From NCBI RefSeq assembly GCF_907164915.1, contig NC_061868.1, forward strand, positions 23,369,819-23,433,818: DNA of 64,000 bases, in the 5' to 3' direction. This stretch comes from Impatiens glandulifera (Eukaryota; Streptophyta; Magnoliopsida; Ericales; Balsaminaceae). The notes below the pieces were generated by a model. The model was not told where the DNA came from. It made no database searches and saw nothing but the letters and a program-made list of their open reading frames with translations. Positions 1-11,127 of the stretch are shown here, in pieces (the stretch's first letter is position 1; every line of letters starts with the position of its first letter). A program made the position numbers and the translations under genes.

Positions 1-2095
1 TAAAATTTTCTACAAATTCTAAACAGTCAAAACAAGAGCCAATTACCATTTGAGGCTCAAACTTTAAATTGAGCTATATGAAGCTCGAACTATCATATTT
101 TTGGCAATTTCGGACTTTTTACTAAACGGATGTTAGATCCGTCTATTTTTTAATTCATTTGCATTAAAACTTGTCACTTTTGTTAGTTTAATATTACATT
201 TTTATTAATTATTTAATGATTTCTTCGAGTTGTACACTATGGTAAAGAAAACCTCATGCCCATTTCAGACCTTGATCGAATTTACTTCTGGTACTTACTG
301 AATTTTGCGGTTTCTTTTTATATAGGGATAAAAAAATTGGAGTTTTATATTGTTCACTAAATCAGTAATTAGTGGGTTTTAACAATGATCAATATTTTTT
401 ATATTTATTAAAGCTCTTTGAAACGTGTCTTGAGATTTATATTTATCGTAAAGTACAAGATTATTATATATTCCAAGATTATGCAATTCAATTAATTCTT
501 TTTACTATACCTCTAAAAAATATAGTGATGAATGTGAAAAATATGGAGGTTGAAAATGGTGATGAAGAATATTTTGAAGAATTTATTGAAATTGAGATAA
601 TTATTAAAGATTTCTCAATTCAATGCAATCTTAAGGATCAATGTGAGGTTGAAACAAAAATTTCAAATTTATCTTTCCAAAATCTTAACAAAATTTATTT
701 TGGTTTTGGTTAACATATTTTACATTTATTCTAATATTAAATATTGAAAAGATAATTTAATTTCATTATAAGTAAGGAAAAATAATGAGTCATATAAATA
801 AACATATTAAAAATAATAAAAATGATTTAGATAAGAGGAAAAGATGTTGCCGATATGTTTAATAACTTCGACACCAGAAGAGGAAGAGATGATGCAGACA
901 TGTTTAAAAATCTTGACGTCTTCACCCGATAATCGATTATATATGTGTAAGGACATTAAGTAAATTATATGATAATTTGTTTTTTAAATTAAATAAAAAA
1001 TAATAACTATTTTATAGCAAAGATTAAAATAACATTGATTTATAATTCTAAATTTTAAATATTTTAAATGCATCATAGTAATATTTTATAATTAAGCATA
1101 TAATAAGAGACAATACCACCCACAAATCACATAATAGGTTATTGACACAATTATAATCAGGCACATGGTGCTTATTTTAGACCAACACTATCACATTTTA
1201 AGCATGTTTTTATTGAAAATGTTATAATTTACATAAAATATTTCAAATAAAATTTCTTAACTTTTGTTTTTATCAACTGTGTTTCTTCAAAATTTTAAAA
1301 CATATAAAACCCTAAATTTTGTGAAAAATCATAAAATTGTGCTAGTGATTCAATAATATTTTTTTATATGTTTTTCTTTTATATTTATTATATATTGTTC
1401 AGTAATAATTAAGAGAACTATATCTCTTTATTTCCTCCATGTACGTTGTTACTATAATAATAGATCGATTGGGCTCAAAATAATTTTAATTCGAAGTAGA
1501 AGAATAAGTCAAATATTATGTTAATTTTAATAGATAAACAAATTTTATTTATTAGATTGTACTTTCAATATTTAATTTTTAAATATTAAAGTTAACTTTT
1601 TGTAAGTTTTAGTGTATTTTAAGAATTTAACTAATCTATATTCAAATTAATTTTATTTTGTTTGTTCAAATATAAGAATTAAAATTGAATTACAATTTTC
1701 TATAATTTTTTAAATATAGAAATTGAATTATAAATCTATTTTAATTATGATAAAACTGAAATTAAAATTTTAATTATAATATCGTCTATAATTCAAACAC
1801 ATCCTAAATGATTTTCGAAAGATTAAGAAACAAATTAGATCCCTAATTTCTAAATAAGTAAGAAAATTGAATTAAGAAAATGTAAGTATTAAGGTACAAG
1901 ATTTTCATGATAAAATGTAGGACATTAATCTTGTATAGTAACAATCTTTAAAAGAGACGAGTCACCGATATTTTCTAACACTCCGACTTTATTATGTATC
2001 AATAATCCTATTGATTTTCCATGATCTAGGGCCACTTTCATACCTGATTTTTCACTTCTATAAATAAAATAAAAATTGAAAAGAAAATCAAATAT
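1..2095 (+). repeat. Macro-repeat copy 1 (partial, MULE-containing unit)
   Basis: Blocks here recur in the same order and strand elsewhere. The GAGGCTCAAAC block near 50 recurs near 20165, 30680, 48850 and 50320. The CGATAATCGATTAT block near 930 recurs near 18915, 29487, 37210 and 38710. The ATGTAGGTCATTAATC block near 1915 recurs near 19915, 30427, 31170, 48600 and 50065. After the 5' exon of the MULE the copy jumps at about 660-680 straight to the distal part of the unit, so most of the transposase and its 3' flank are deleted. At about 2095 it jumps again to the CCATGTCTGCCAAGTTCAC block, which skips another unit start. Apart from the exon remnant I see no gene here; most of it is AT-rich spacer. 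Confidence 0.75.
372..663 (+). pseudogene. MULE transposase 5' exon fragment
   Basis: The frame carries an acidic stretch (MNVKNMEVEN, then DEEYFEEF) and the phrase DFSIQCNLKDQCEV. The same phrases occur at the start of the better preserved MULE copy at 14236-14350 (MNVKNVEVEN, DFSIQCNLKDKCDV). After about 663 the similarity stops and distal spacer of the macro-repeat begins, so only the acidic N-terminal exon survives. There is no DNA-binding or catalytic region. The identification rests on comparison inside the window, not on a conserved domain in this fragment. Confidence 0.55.
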
Positions 2096-2191
2096 AACCC
2101 AAAACTTACCCATGTCTGCCAAGTTCACTTACCCAAATTGCACAGTCTATACCTCCCTCATAGGTCATCTGTATTCATTTTACATATGTAT

Positions 2192-2226
<35 letters not shown>

Positions 2227-2755
2227 AAATTGTTATTAATCATATATTATGCCATTTATAATCATTTTAGATACAACTTAATCCCCAAAAATCTATATGA
2301 ATAGAAAGAGTAAAGTAACAAGATGACCAAACCAAATAAATATTAACGAACAAATATTAACTGTTTTTACTTGGATTCACAAATAATAGTCATAGATAAA
2401 TCAAATAAACAATAAAGTTTATAGTTATTAATGGATCTCTTATAATAATGGATCTAGTTTCTGAATCATAGAAAAATGTAAAAGAAATGAAGAGAAATAG
2501 TACATAACTTTAGAAATTCATTTTATCACTTGTGAAACAATCAAAAATAAATCTGAAAGAAACATGATTGCTCACACTTTATCATTGTCTGTGAGTTTGT
2601 CGTCCAAAAAAGCGAAGAGACCACTCATATATTATTGCTTGTCCCCGTGTTTCACCCGAAGGTGAATAAGGCACCTCATTGCTATCAAGTCCGGAGCCAT
2701 AAATGAATGTGAGGCGTATGGCTAGGGATGGAGGAGAGAGATTTATCCAGATTCC

Positions 2756-2986
2756 TTCTCTTCTCTTCTCTTCTCTTCTCTTCTCTTCTCTTCTCTTCTC
2801 TTCTCTTCTCTTCTCTTCTCTTCTCTTCTCTTCTCTTCTCTTCTCTTCTCTTCTCTTCTCTTCTCTTCTCTTCTCTTCTCTTCTCCTCTCTTCTCCTCTC
2901 CTCTCCTCTCCTCTCCTCTCCTCTCCTCTCCTCTCCTCTCCTCTCCTCTCCTCTCCTCTCCTCTCTTCTCTTCTCTTCTCTTCTCC
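2756..2986 (+). repeat. (TTCTC)n / (CTCCT)n microsatellite
   Basis: About 230 bp of pentanucleotide repeat: first TTCTC units, then CTCCT units from about 2883 to 2965, then TTCTC again. It is bounded by GATTTATCCAGATT on the left and AAAATTTGGTCTAAAAA on the right. The same flanks surround short or unexpanded CT-rich tracts near 17495, 32005 and 35750, and expanded ones at 27883-28055. All long reading frames here are Leu/Ser or Glu/Arg repeats and are not genes. Confidence 0.95.
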
Positions 2987-3540
2987 AAAAATTTGGTCTA
3001 AAAAAAACTTTTCAGTTATGGAATAAGAGAATTAAATATTAGCCAAAAAGGAAATCACGCATTACGCATGGCCGAAGTCCTCGGCCCAATTTAGAAAAGT
3101 GGTCTCTTTTTTTTTCTGCAAAATAAAAAAAATACAAAGTACGATAAATTAAAAAATAAGTTTTCATTTTAAGTTTGTTTGATTTATAATATTTTTATTT
3201 AATAAGTTCAAATTTTACTATTAAATAAAGTGTAAAATTAGAGTGTCTACTATTTAACAAAAGAGTAAAGTGAAGATATAGATAATAATGATTAAATAAA
3301 AAACATATTATCTTTTATAATATAGACACAAGATAGACAAACAATGACAAGTTGGGTGTCTTGACCATGATATAAATTATATCAAAAATACAATTTTTAA
3401 AAATAACATATCACAACTTAAAATAACACTTAAATATAATAGTTTTTTATATTTATTTTATAATTTAAAAACAAAATTACTATATATATGTATTTTAAAT
3501 TTATTGATAATTAAATTGTTAAAATCTAATTTTACTAACA

Positions 3541-4826
3541 GTAAATTATTTGGGACGTGATGATGATGTAATATCTCTTCAATCAAAGAGACAACAATCT
3601 TCTCATTTATAATTAAACCCTTCTGTTCAGAGTGTAGGGAGGTTCATTGTAGGAATGGTTTTTAAATAAAAAAAAATTATAAAACATGCTATAATAAATT
3701 ATTCATGTAATTGCAGAATTAGTTTAAAATTGATTAAACAAGACTCTTATAGAATGAGGGGTGAAATGCAGCAAAGAAGGATGCCCTTGATATTTTTTTT
3801 TGCAAAAATGGACCAAATAGAAAAAAATGGATAGTAAAGAATTATGGTCTCAAGCACTATTTATATTCTAATAATAATAACATTTTAGTCTTTGTAAATT
3901 ACGCTGAAATGAAATTTCGCAATAGAATTTTAACTCAAAGAGACATTTCCACAAAAAAAACTCTTCAACAACTTTGTTGGGAGGATTGAAATTTTGATGT
4001 GAGTTTTTCTTTGTTGAATAAAGCTAAAAGAATAGTTTTGGTCGAAGTTGAATGAGACATCGAAAAAGATTTCAATAAGTTATGAACTATTTGGAAGAGC
4101 TACAATCAAGGAATAATGATATTTTTATTCTTAAAAACCATCAAAGATGAAACCACGGGTGAAATTTTTTTTATAAAATGTATGTGTGTTTTGAGACATG
4201 TAAGAGTGGTTAGATAAACGGTGTAGACCAATAATTGGGGTTAATATATTTTTTAAAAGACTGAATGTAAATGAGAACTACGTTTTGTTATTGGTCGAGA
4301 TGAAAATGATCACATGTTCTCGATAGCATGTTTTGTGGTGGAAGGAGAGAGAGTCGAACAAGTTGAGAATGATTTTTCAAACTTCTAATTGAGGATCTAC
4401 AATTAAAAGAAGGAGAAACATTAACATAATTTCAGACATGCAAAATGTATGTTTTCAATTTTTAATTTGATTTCAATGTAAGTTATTGAACTATTTGATT
4501 TCATTTTGTTAGAGATTAAAAAGAAAAGTTGTTGAATTATTACCAAATACAGAGCATATATTTTTTTGCCGCCATTGGTATAAAAATTTGGCTAGATGAG
4601 GAAATATGGGTGAAGACTTGAAATTATTTTTTTGGAGGTGTGCTCGAACCATATATCCAGAACAATTAGATTCTAATTTAAGAGTACTCGAATAAACCAA
4701 ACAAAGAGTCGGTACTTCTGCGATCTGAATTACTAAGAGAATATGGTTAAAGGCATACCTCAAAGAGTATCTAAAGTGTGACATGGTAGACAACAACATT
4801 TTGAAACATTTAGTTCATGTATATTA
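3541..4826 (+). pseudogene. MuDR/MULE transposase pseudogene, 3'-truncated by Copia LTR
   Basis: Conceptual translation over several frames gives the DNA-binding region of plant MuDR transposases (AMKFRNRILTQRDIST-like near 3910) and the start of the MULE transposase domain (FETCKSG, then a degraded VGRD/GRDEND stretch near 4290-4310). A phase-0 intron position is shared with the other copies (after SDMQN near 4447, resuming near 4512). The C2H2-like HRFCCHHWY region is degraded to FFCRHWYKN near 4560. Many stops and frameshifts are present. It ends at 4826, just after a phrase equal to ETFSSC in other copies, where the LTR begins. No function is likely. Confidence 0.7.
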
Positions 4827-4984
4827 TGCTGGGTCAAATTATTTTGACTAAGGGTCAAAGTATTATGACTAGTATAATTTTGATGATGTGTTGGTACAAA
4901 ACTTCAATTAAGCCGTCTAATCATTTTTGGTGCATGTGTATCGATATTAGACTAAGTCTGAATGAGGCTCATTAGATTGATTGA

Positions 4985-5405
4985 CTATTAGACGCACGTA
5001 GTTAGACATGCAGTCTAACAGACGTAGTTAGACGTGCAGTCTAATAGATGTAGTGAGACGTGCAGTCTAACAGATGTAGTTAGACGTGCAGTGTAACAGT
5101 CGTTGTTAGACGTGCAATCTAACAGACGTAGTTAGACGTGCAGTCTATCAGACGTAGTTAGACGTGCAGTCTATCAGATACATAGTTAGACGTGCAGTCT
5201 AACGGATACATAGTTAGACATGCATTTTAACATATGTAGTTAGACGTGCAGTCTAACAGATATGTAGTTAGATGTGCAGTCTAACGGATATGTAGTTAGA
5301 CGTGTAGTTTAACAGATACGTAGTTAGATGTGCAGTCTAATGGATATGTAGTTAGACGTGCAGTCTAACAGATGCGTAGTTAGACGTGCAGTCTAACAAA
5401 CGTAG
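4985..5405 (+). repeat. LTR array of GTTAGAC..GTCTAAC palindromes (first part)
   Basis: About 15 direct repeats of 26-28 bp, each holding the inverted repeat GTTAGAC-GTGCA-GTCTAAC. Spacers are ACAGACGTA in the early units and variants of ACAGATACGTA or ACGGATATGTA later. The array continues at 6621-6700 with two more palindromes after an inserted solo LTR. The same array occurs in the LTRs at 40579-40990, 55983-56470 and 61660-62160, so it is a family character of the LTR U3 region. Confidence 0.9.
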
Positions 5406-6620
5406 TGTTAGGATCTAGATCGACGATAGCGGACCGGGGTCCGACTAAAGGATGCTTTCTGACAACACTCAACGGTTGGCGCTAATCCGGTTAAGAATTA
5501 ACACCTGGTTTCAATACTACACAAGCTGTCACAAACGCTTGAATCGAGTTCAAGTGTGGAAGTGGTTTGTTTCATATAGAAGAAACACACACAAGATGAA
5601 TAAAGATGGAATTTGGAGAATATTGGTTTGAAGATTAGTAGGGCGGTTAGAATGATATGAGTCGGTTAGGATGTAGAACCGACAGAAAATAAAGTATGAG
5701 ACATGTTTTTATGGATTTTCGGATATAAAACTCCTACGTCACCCTTTCTTCTCAAACAACGAGAAGGATATTCACTAAGGAATACTCAAACACAATACAC
5801 GATCGAGTCTTATTTACTGTTCGATAATCACTCGTACAATTCTCACAGAAATTGTAATACACTTCACAAATACACACTTAAGCTTTTAATCTTTTAGAGA
5901 GATAAAGTCTTTTAATCACTTTGTTAACTTGCTTGTCTATTAGTACTTGTATGTGTGTCGTTTCTTGCTCTTCAGCTTCTCCTTTTATAGATGAAAATGT
6001 GCCAACGGTCACATTTCTTCAATGGATACATTCAGGGTAATCCTTGAATCTGATTGGTTGAGCAGAGGATCAGCATAGCATTAAATGCGGTTTAAGCTTC
6101 CAAGACATGGAGCAGACCAGCTTGATTTTTCTTTGCTTGATTATGGCAACTGTCGGTTGGACAGTTGCCTGCACTTGGGAGGTTGTTCCTTTGACTTGTA
6201 CCAGAATGGTAACTCTTCGTCAAGCAATCTTCTGCAGCCTGCAGCATATCATCAGAATTGTACCAATATGGCAATATCACAGTCTGAGGCTTTGATGTCA
6301 TCTTCTGCATATACCCAAAATGTCTGTTTGCACCATTTTGTAAATTGTTCTTTATTTGATATCCTTGATATCTTTCTCTAAATAGTCTTCTCGTTGGTTT
6401 TGTTCTTTGGATTTGGATTGAATACTTCATTCCAACTGATCATGTTGATATGTTGTTCAGTTCAACTGGATGGCTTCGGGTTTTGGATTTGTCATTGCTT
6501 CTTCTGGCCGGTTTGAGATCTTTGCCGGTTGAAGTTCCTGACCGTTCGAAGTTCTTGATCGTTCTTGCACAATAAAGTTTGTTTTGTTAAGTTTTGTTAA
6601 CCGGTCAATTTTATCTAACA
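5406..6620 (-). mobile_element. Solo LTR 1 (Copia-related), TSD CGTAG
   Basis: The sequence starts TGTTAG and ends CTAACA, and is flanked by a perfect 5-bp duplication CGTAG (5401-5405 and 6621-6625). It interrupts the palindrome array of the older LTR, which continues unbroken outside. Its length of 1215 bp, lack of coding sequence and single-LTR structure indicate a solo LTR. The TATA box reads on the minus strand. The + strand start (TTAGGATC..GATAGCGGACCGGGG) parallels solo LTR 2 at 24247 (ATAGGATC..GATAGAGGACTGGGG), so both belong to one subfamily in the same orientation. Confidence 0.93.
5991..6011 (-). promoter_or_regulatory. LTR core promoter: TATA box with AACGG motif
   Basis: On the minus strand CTATAAAAGG (6000-5991) is preceded a few bases upstream by an ACCGTTGG motif; on the + strand this reads CCAACGGTCA at 6002-6011. 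The AACGGTC core near a TATA box recurs in solo LTR 2 (24915-24921), solo LTR 3 (41320-41346) and the LTR at 55183 (55661-55667). Its resemblance to the plant mitosis-specific activator core AACGG is an inference. Confidence 0.6.
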
Positions 6621-6700
6621 CGTAGTTAGACGTGCAGTCTAATAGATGAGAGTTAGACGTGCAGTCTAACTCCTTCAGATTAGTCTGAAGGGAAACGTAG

Positions 6701-7539
6701 TTAGATTAGTCCGAAGGCCAATTGAATGTGGGTACCAAAGTTTGTAAATAGTTTTTTATGTAGGTGATGCGTGAGAGCTGCAGGAAGGAAGCATGGAGCA
6801 TACTCTTCTGAGTATACATTTTAGGAGATCAACAATGGCCTTTTCCATACCATAGGACTATGTCTTTTATGTCTTAAAAATATTTTTGGTCTTAAGGACC
6901 TCAAAACATTTGTTCATTCATTTTGTACATGCACAAAATGAGAGGGAAAATTTATTTTAGAAATAAAGATACACTCAGACAAAATGCTTTAACTGGTCTA
7001 TTAAACGAAGTCGTCAAAAAGAAAAAGCATGTACTTAAGTCAATGTGTCTTGGTTTATGACCTGCGCGGTTAGACGTATACGTCTAATAGACGTTAGACG
7101 TTTTTACGACAAGAGTAAGTGGTTGCTCATGTCTAACCAAACACACATCTAATACGTGTTGTTCATGCGTAATTAGACGTCGACGTCTAATAGATGTTAG
7201 ACGTTTTTAAGACACGTAATTAGACGTTTGTGTCTAATAGACCCATGTGTCTAATAGACGTTTAGATCTCATAGTTGCAAGAGTAAGAAAAACGTCTAAC
7301 TACGTGTGTATTAGACTGATCAAGGACAGTTGTCCCACGTGCTATGATGTCTAATTTTCCCGCTCAAACATAAACATAGTGATCTTCGTATAACATGAAG
7401 ACACATGTCTTTCAAGTTAAGAGAAATGACTAATACCCCTTCAAAATAATGATGACTGTTTGGAGATGATGTCTAATTTTAATGATGGGTCCTACCCCTA
7501 AGAAAATATGACGGTTATCTCATGCGACTCTTGGGAGTC
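6701..7539 (+). other. Upstream region of ORF2 fragment with AGACGT palindromes
   Basis: No gene is seen. The sequence no longer matches the known LTR after about 6710. From 7066 to 7300 it holds short palindromes such as AGACGTATACGTCT and AGACGTCGACGTCT, plus several TTAGACGTTT copies. These resemble but are not identical to the LTR palindromes. It leads into a TATA box and ORF2 start, so it may be the regulatory region of ORF2 or LTR sequence of a related family. Confidence 0.4.
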
Positions 7540-7670
7540 TATATAAGGATACTCTACATGAGATTGAAAAAGATTTTTTCTCACTAAAATCTCATAAGAA
7601 CCCTAGATTTCTTCGATTTTCTCTCTAAGAAACCCTTGTTCATCTTGTGTCGTTTCGTATTCTTTCAAAG
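7540..7670 (+). promoter_or_regulatory. Core promoter and 5' leader of ORF2 (fragment copy)
   Basis: TATATAAGG at 7540-7548 lies about 130 bp before the ATG at 7671. The leader is CT-rich, with CTAGATTTCTTCG and TTCTCTCTAAGAAACC. The minus-strand ORF2 copy has the same layout, with CTATTTAAGG at 60065-60056, a similar leader and an ATG at 59945. A third copy has TATATAAA at 10980. Conservation across three copies supports a real promoter that belongs to ORF2. Confidence 0.6.
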
Positions 7671-8072
7671 ATGGGAAACAAGAGAATCACACTTGGTCAT
7701 TGTACTCTACAGGTCGATTTTCCCTCCGTCTACACGTTCGATCAGCTAGAGGTGGTCGATATGTTCTGATCCCTTGAATATTCCGGTCTCGAGAAATACC
7801 TTGACGGGTCGTTCATATACCACGAAAAAGAAGTCAGGGAGTTCTTCAAATCGGCGACGATGGTCGGCGATTCCATTACTGCAATGGTGAATAATATTGA
7901 TGTCTCTTTCAACGAACCTTCTTATGCGGAGTTCTTCGAACTTCCATCAGAGGGGCACACTTTCAACTTGAATCTACAATTTGATGTCACGGTAGAAATA
8001 AGGATGGTTTTCTCAGCCGACGGCTCAGAGATTTGACTAAACGGGAGTAAGAAAGCTCTAAAACCCCACTTT
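7671..8072 (+). pseudogene. ORF2 (QVDF..SVYT family) N-terminal fragment
   Basis: From the ATG at 7671 the frame gives MGNKRITLGH, then QVDFPSVYT, VVDMF, a stop, GLEKYLDGSF, EVREFFKS, ELPSEGHTFNL and VEIRMVFSADGS before another stop. It aligns closely with residues 1 to about 135 of the copy at 59945-59394. Two TGA codons interrupt it (near 7768 and 8034). After about 8070 it runs directly into Copia integrase, so its C-terminal two thirds are missing. The family's function is unknown to me; I recall similar predicted proteins from Lamiales genomes. The join to pol is probably a recombination scar. Confidence 0.65.
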
Positions 8073-10620
8073 AAAAACAAAGGGAATATCCAATCTGATA
8101 GGTGTTTAAAATTACTTCACATGGACCTGTTTGGTCCAATTCCAGTAACTAGTTTAGGGAGAACAAGATATACTTTGGTCATAATTGATGATTACTCAAG
8201 GTTTACTTGGGTAGTATTCTAAGGATCAAACTGGTGTTAACTTTATTAAAATTCTTAGAAGACTACAAAATTAAAAATCTTTAATTATTATAAAAATTAG
8301 AAGTGATAAAAGAACTGCATTCACAAACAAGAATTTTTTATCTGTACTTGAAGAATCTGGTATTATATACGATTTGTCTAGTTCCAGAACTCCACAGAAA
8401 AATGGTGTTGCTAAAAGGAAAAATAAAACACTAAAAGAAGCAGCTAGATCAATGCTAGCTAATTTTGGTGTGTCTCAAAAACTGTGGGCATAAACTATCA
8501 ATACAACATGTTATACTCAAAACACCTTATGAAATTTTCTATGGAAAAGTTCCTAAAATATCATACTTTCGGATATTCGGCTGTAAGTGTTTTATTCACA
8601 ACAATAGAAAAACTCATCTGATTGCTTTTGATGTCAAAACAATTGTTGACATCAGACTAGGTTATTCTTCAGTTAGCAAATCCTATAGAGTTTTCAATAA
8701 AAAAACTCTAACTGTTGAAGAATCAACTCATGTTATATTTGATGAATTTGTTGAAAATAACTATAATGAAATTAATGAAGTTTCTAACAAATTCAATGAA
8801 ACTAATCTCCATTCTGATGGTGACGATGAAGATCAAGTCAACAGAAACAATTTGTCTAATCTTCTAGCTAAAACGGTTCATGTTCAACAAGACAGCTAGA
8901 CTGAAAGTCAGCAGGAAGCTGACAATCTGAATGTTGTTGGAATAACTTATTAGACAACTGAACCTCTAGGACCAAACTTCAGATGGAACAGAAACAATCC
9001 ACCATAATTAATCATAGGAAATCCATTTGCACCTCTTAGGACCAGAAACCAACTAATTGATGAATATGCAAACTATGCTTTTATTTCTCAAATCGAACCT
9101 AAGAAAGTAGATGAAACATTGTTTGATCTAGATTGGATCATTTCCATGCAAGAAGAATTAAACCAATTTGAAAGAAACAAAGTTTGACATCTAATTCATA
9201 GAACAGATGATCAATCTATTATTAGAACTAGATAGGTATTTAGAAGCATACTAAATGAAGATAGAATAGTTATGAGAAACAAAGCTAGTCTAGTAGCTCA
9301 AATATATAAACAAGAAGAAGGAATTGACTTTGATGAATCATTTTCTCCAGTAGCTAGATTAGAAGTTATTAGAATCTTCTTAGTTTATGTTGCTTTCAAA
9401 ATTTTTAAAGTTTATCAAATGGACATTAAGAGTTATTTTCTTAATGGCATACTTAATGAATATGTTTATGTTGAATAACCTCATGTTTTCAAAATCATAT
9501 TTTTCCTAATCATATTTTGAAATTAGATAAAGAATTATATGAACTTAAACAAACTCCTAGAGCTTGGTATGACACACTGTCAAAATTCCAATTTGATCAT
9601 GATTTTGTTATTGGCACAATAGATGAAACACTCTTTAAATTTACCAAAGACTCACATATCTTGTACAAGTTTATGTGGATGACATCATCTTTGGGTCAAC
9701 TAACCCTAAACTATGTGAAAATTTTCATAATATGATGTAGGACAAATTTGAGATGAGCATGATGGGTGAGATGACATTCTTCCTTGGACTTCAAGTTAAA
9801 TACAGCTAAATACACCAAGGAATTTTTCCTTGAAACTGGAATTTTCATAAATAAAGCTAAATACACCAAGGAATTATTAAAGAAATTCGGTATGAAGAAC
9901 TGCTCAGCTGCCTTAACTCCCATGAACTCATCGAGCAAACTGGACAAATATGAAGGCGGTTAAGATATTGATATCACATCTTATCGAGGGATCATTGGTT
10001 CCCTGCTCTATCTGACAACCAGCCGACCATGCATCATGTTTGTTGTCGGTGTGTGTAGAAGATTTTAAGCTAATCCTAAACATCTCATTATATTGTTGTT
10101 AAACGTATATTGAAATATCTTAAAGGAGCTCAATGTGTTGGACTGTGGTATTTAAAGGATTCTAGTTTCAACTTAATTAGTTTTTCTAATGCAGACTATG
10201 CAGGTTGTAATATTGAGAGGAAAAATACTACTAGAATGTGTCAGATCCTTGGTGATCGTGTGATTTTATGGTTCAACAAGATGCAGACGTCTATTGCCAC
10301 TTCAATAGCAGAAGTAGAGTACCTTACTACTGGCAGTTGCTGTGCTTAGTTGTTGTGGATTCAACAACAGCTCAGGGACTTTCACATCAGGGAAAATGAG
10401 TCAACAATATTCTGTGACAACAATGGTTCCATAGAGATCACATATTATCTGGTGTTGCACTCAAGGACGAAGCATATCGACATCCGACACCACTTCATCC
10501 AAGACCATTTAGCACAGAAGCACGTTCAGTTGGAATTCGTGCCTACCAATCAATAAGTGGTTGACATCTTCACAAGACCATTCCCCGAAACTATGTTTTC
10601 TTACTTTAGAAATATTTTAT
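8073..10620 (+). pseudogene. Copia pol pseudogene: integrase, reverse transcriptase, RNase H
   Basis: Integrase core: LLHMDLFGP at about 8110, VIIDDYSRFTWV, then QKNGVAKRKNKTL, where the usual catalytic Glu is Lys (AAA, 8413-8415). The C-terminal part of integrase follows (TPYEIFYGKVP, FRIFGCKCF). Reverse transcriptase: LDWIISMQEELNQFERN, a TR..FR segment, [40 protein letters not shown], and YVDD at 9672-9683 in a frame different from the preceding segment. RNase H: NADYAGC, IAEVEY, FCDNNGS and HIDIRHHFI. Order and motifs are typical Ty1/copia. GAG, protease and the first part of integrase are absent. At least six stops or frameshifts (for example TAG 10347-10349) make it non-functional. Confidence 0.93.
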
Positions 10621-10979
10621 GTCTTTTAAATTCAAATTAATTATGCATAGTCAGCTGATAAGCCAGACATGTTGAAACAACAGTCTCTAACTCAGCTGAA
10701 AGAAGAATCAACTAATGAAACTGTACATCAGACGAGGCTGTGCATAAGCAACTTGTAATTTCAGAAGAGTAATGACACTCAACTAAAATACAAGTCATGC
10801 GGGCAGCACAGTTAGTCAGTTGTCTTAATGAGTATCACACGACTACTCTTCAAATGAGTGGTACATCTTTTCGATCTTATCCATACGCTATAGTTTCATC
10901 TCCCTTTGGATAATGAGCGGTCACATTTTTTTATTAAATATTTGAAAATAAATAACATGAAGACACGTGATAGTCATGT

Positions 10980-11127
10980 TATATAAATGTGACCAACATT
11001 TCTAAATACCTCATCGTCTCAAATCGATTCATATTTTTCTCTCTTGAAATCTCTAGTGATTTCAGGCAATCTAAATCCTAACCCTAACTTTCTTCTTCTT
11101 TTCTCTGAAATCTCAAGCATTTGTAAG
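10980..11127 (+). promoter_or_regulatory. Core promoter and leader of second ORF2 copy
   Basis: TATATAAA at 10980-10987 is followed by a CT-rich leader (TCTCTCTTGAAATCTC, CCTAACTTTCTTCTTC) for about 145 bp up to the ORF2 frame. Position and composition match the promoters at 7540 and 60065. It lies downstream of RNase H in the spacer between pol and ORF2, so ORF2 probably had its own transcript. The original ATG seems mutated (ATTTGTAAGG context at about 11119). Confidence 0.5.

Larger units (their letters stand above)
2096..4826 (+). repeat. Macro-repeat copy 2 (partial)
   Basis: The copy starts abruptly at the CCATGTCTGCCAAGTTCAC block and runs through a short TA run (2190-2222), the AGCGAAGAGACCACTC block near 2612 and a CT-rich microsatellite. 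At about 3540 it jumps into the middle of a MULE pseudogene. The first and last of these joins recur at about 31350 and 32575, so the two regions descend from one rearranged ancestor. It ends where a Copia LTR starts at 4827. Confidence 0.75.

Noticed and set aside
2703..3042. Overlapping frames of about 100 codons rich in Leu/Ser or Glu/Arg
   Set aside because: They are translations of the TTCTC/CTCCT microsatellite; the pentamer stays open in several frames on both strands.
4985..5405. Possible CRISPR-like array (regular repeats with spacers)
   Set aside because: Spacers are 7-10 bp variants of one sequence, the context is a plant LTR, and no cas genes exist. It is a tandem repeat.
6085..6430. 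Overlapping frames of 98 and 112 codons on both strands
   Set aside because: Both lie inside solo LTR 1, where frames are open by chance; no conserved motif and not kept in solo LTR 2.
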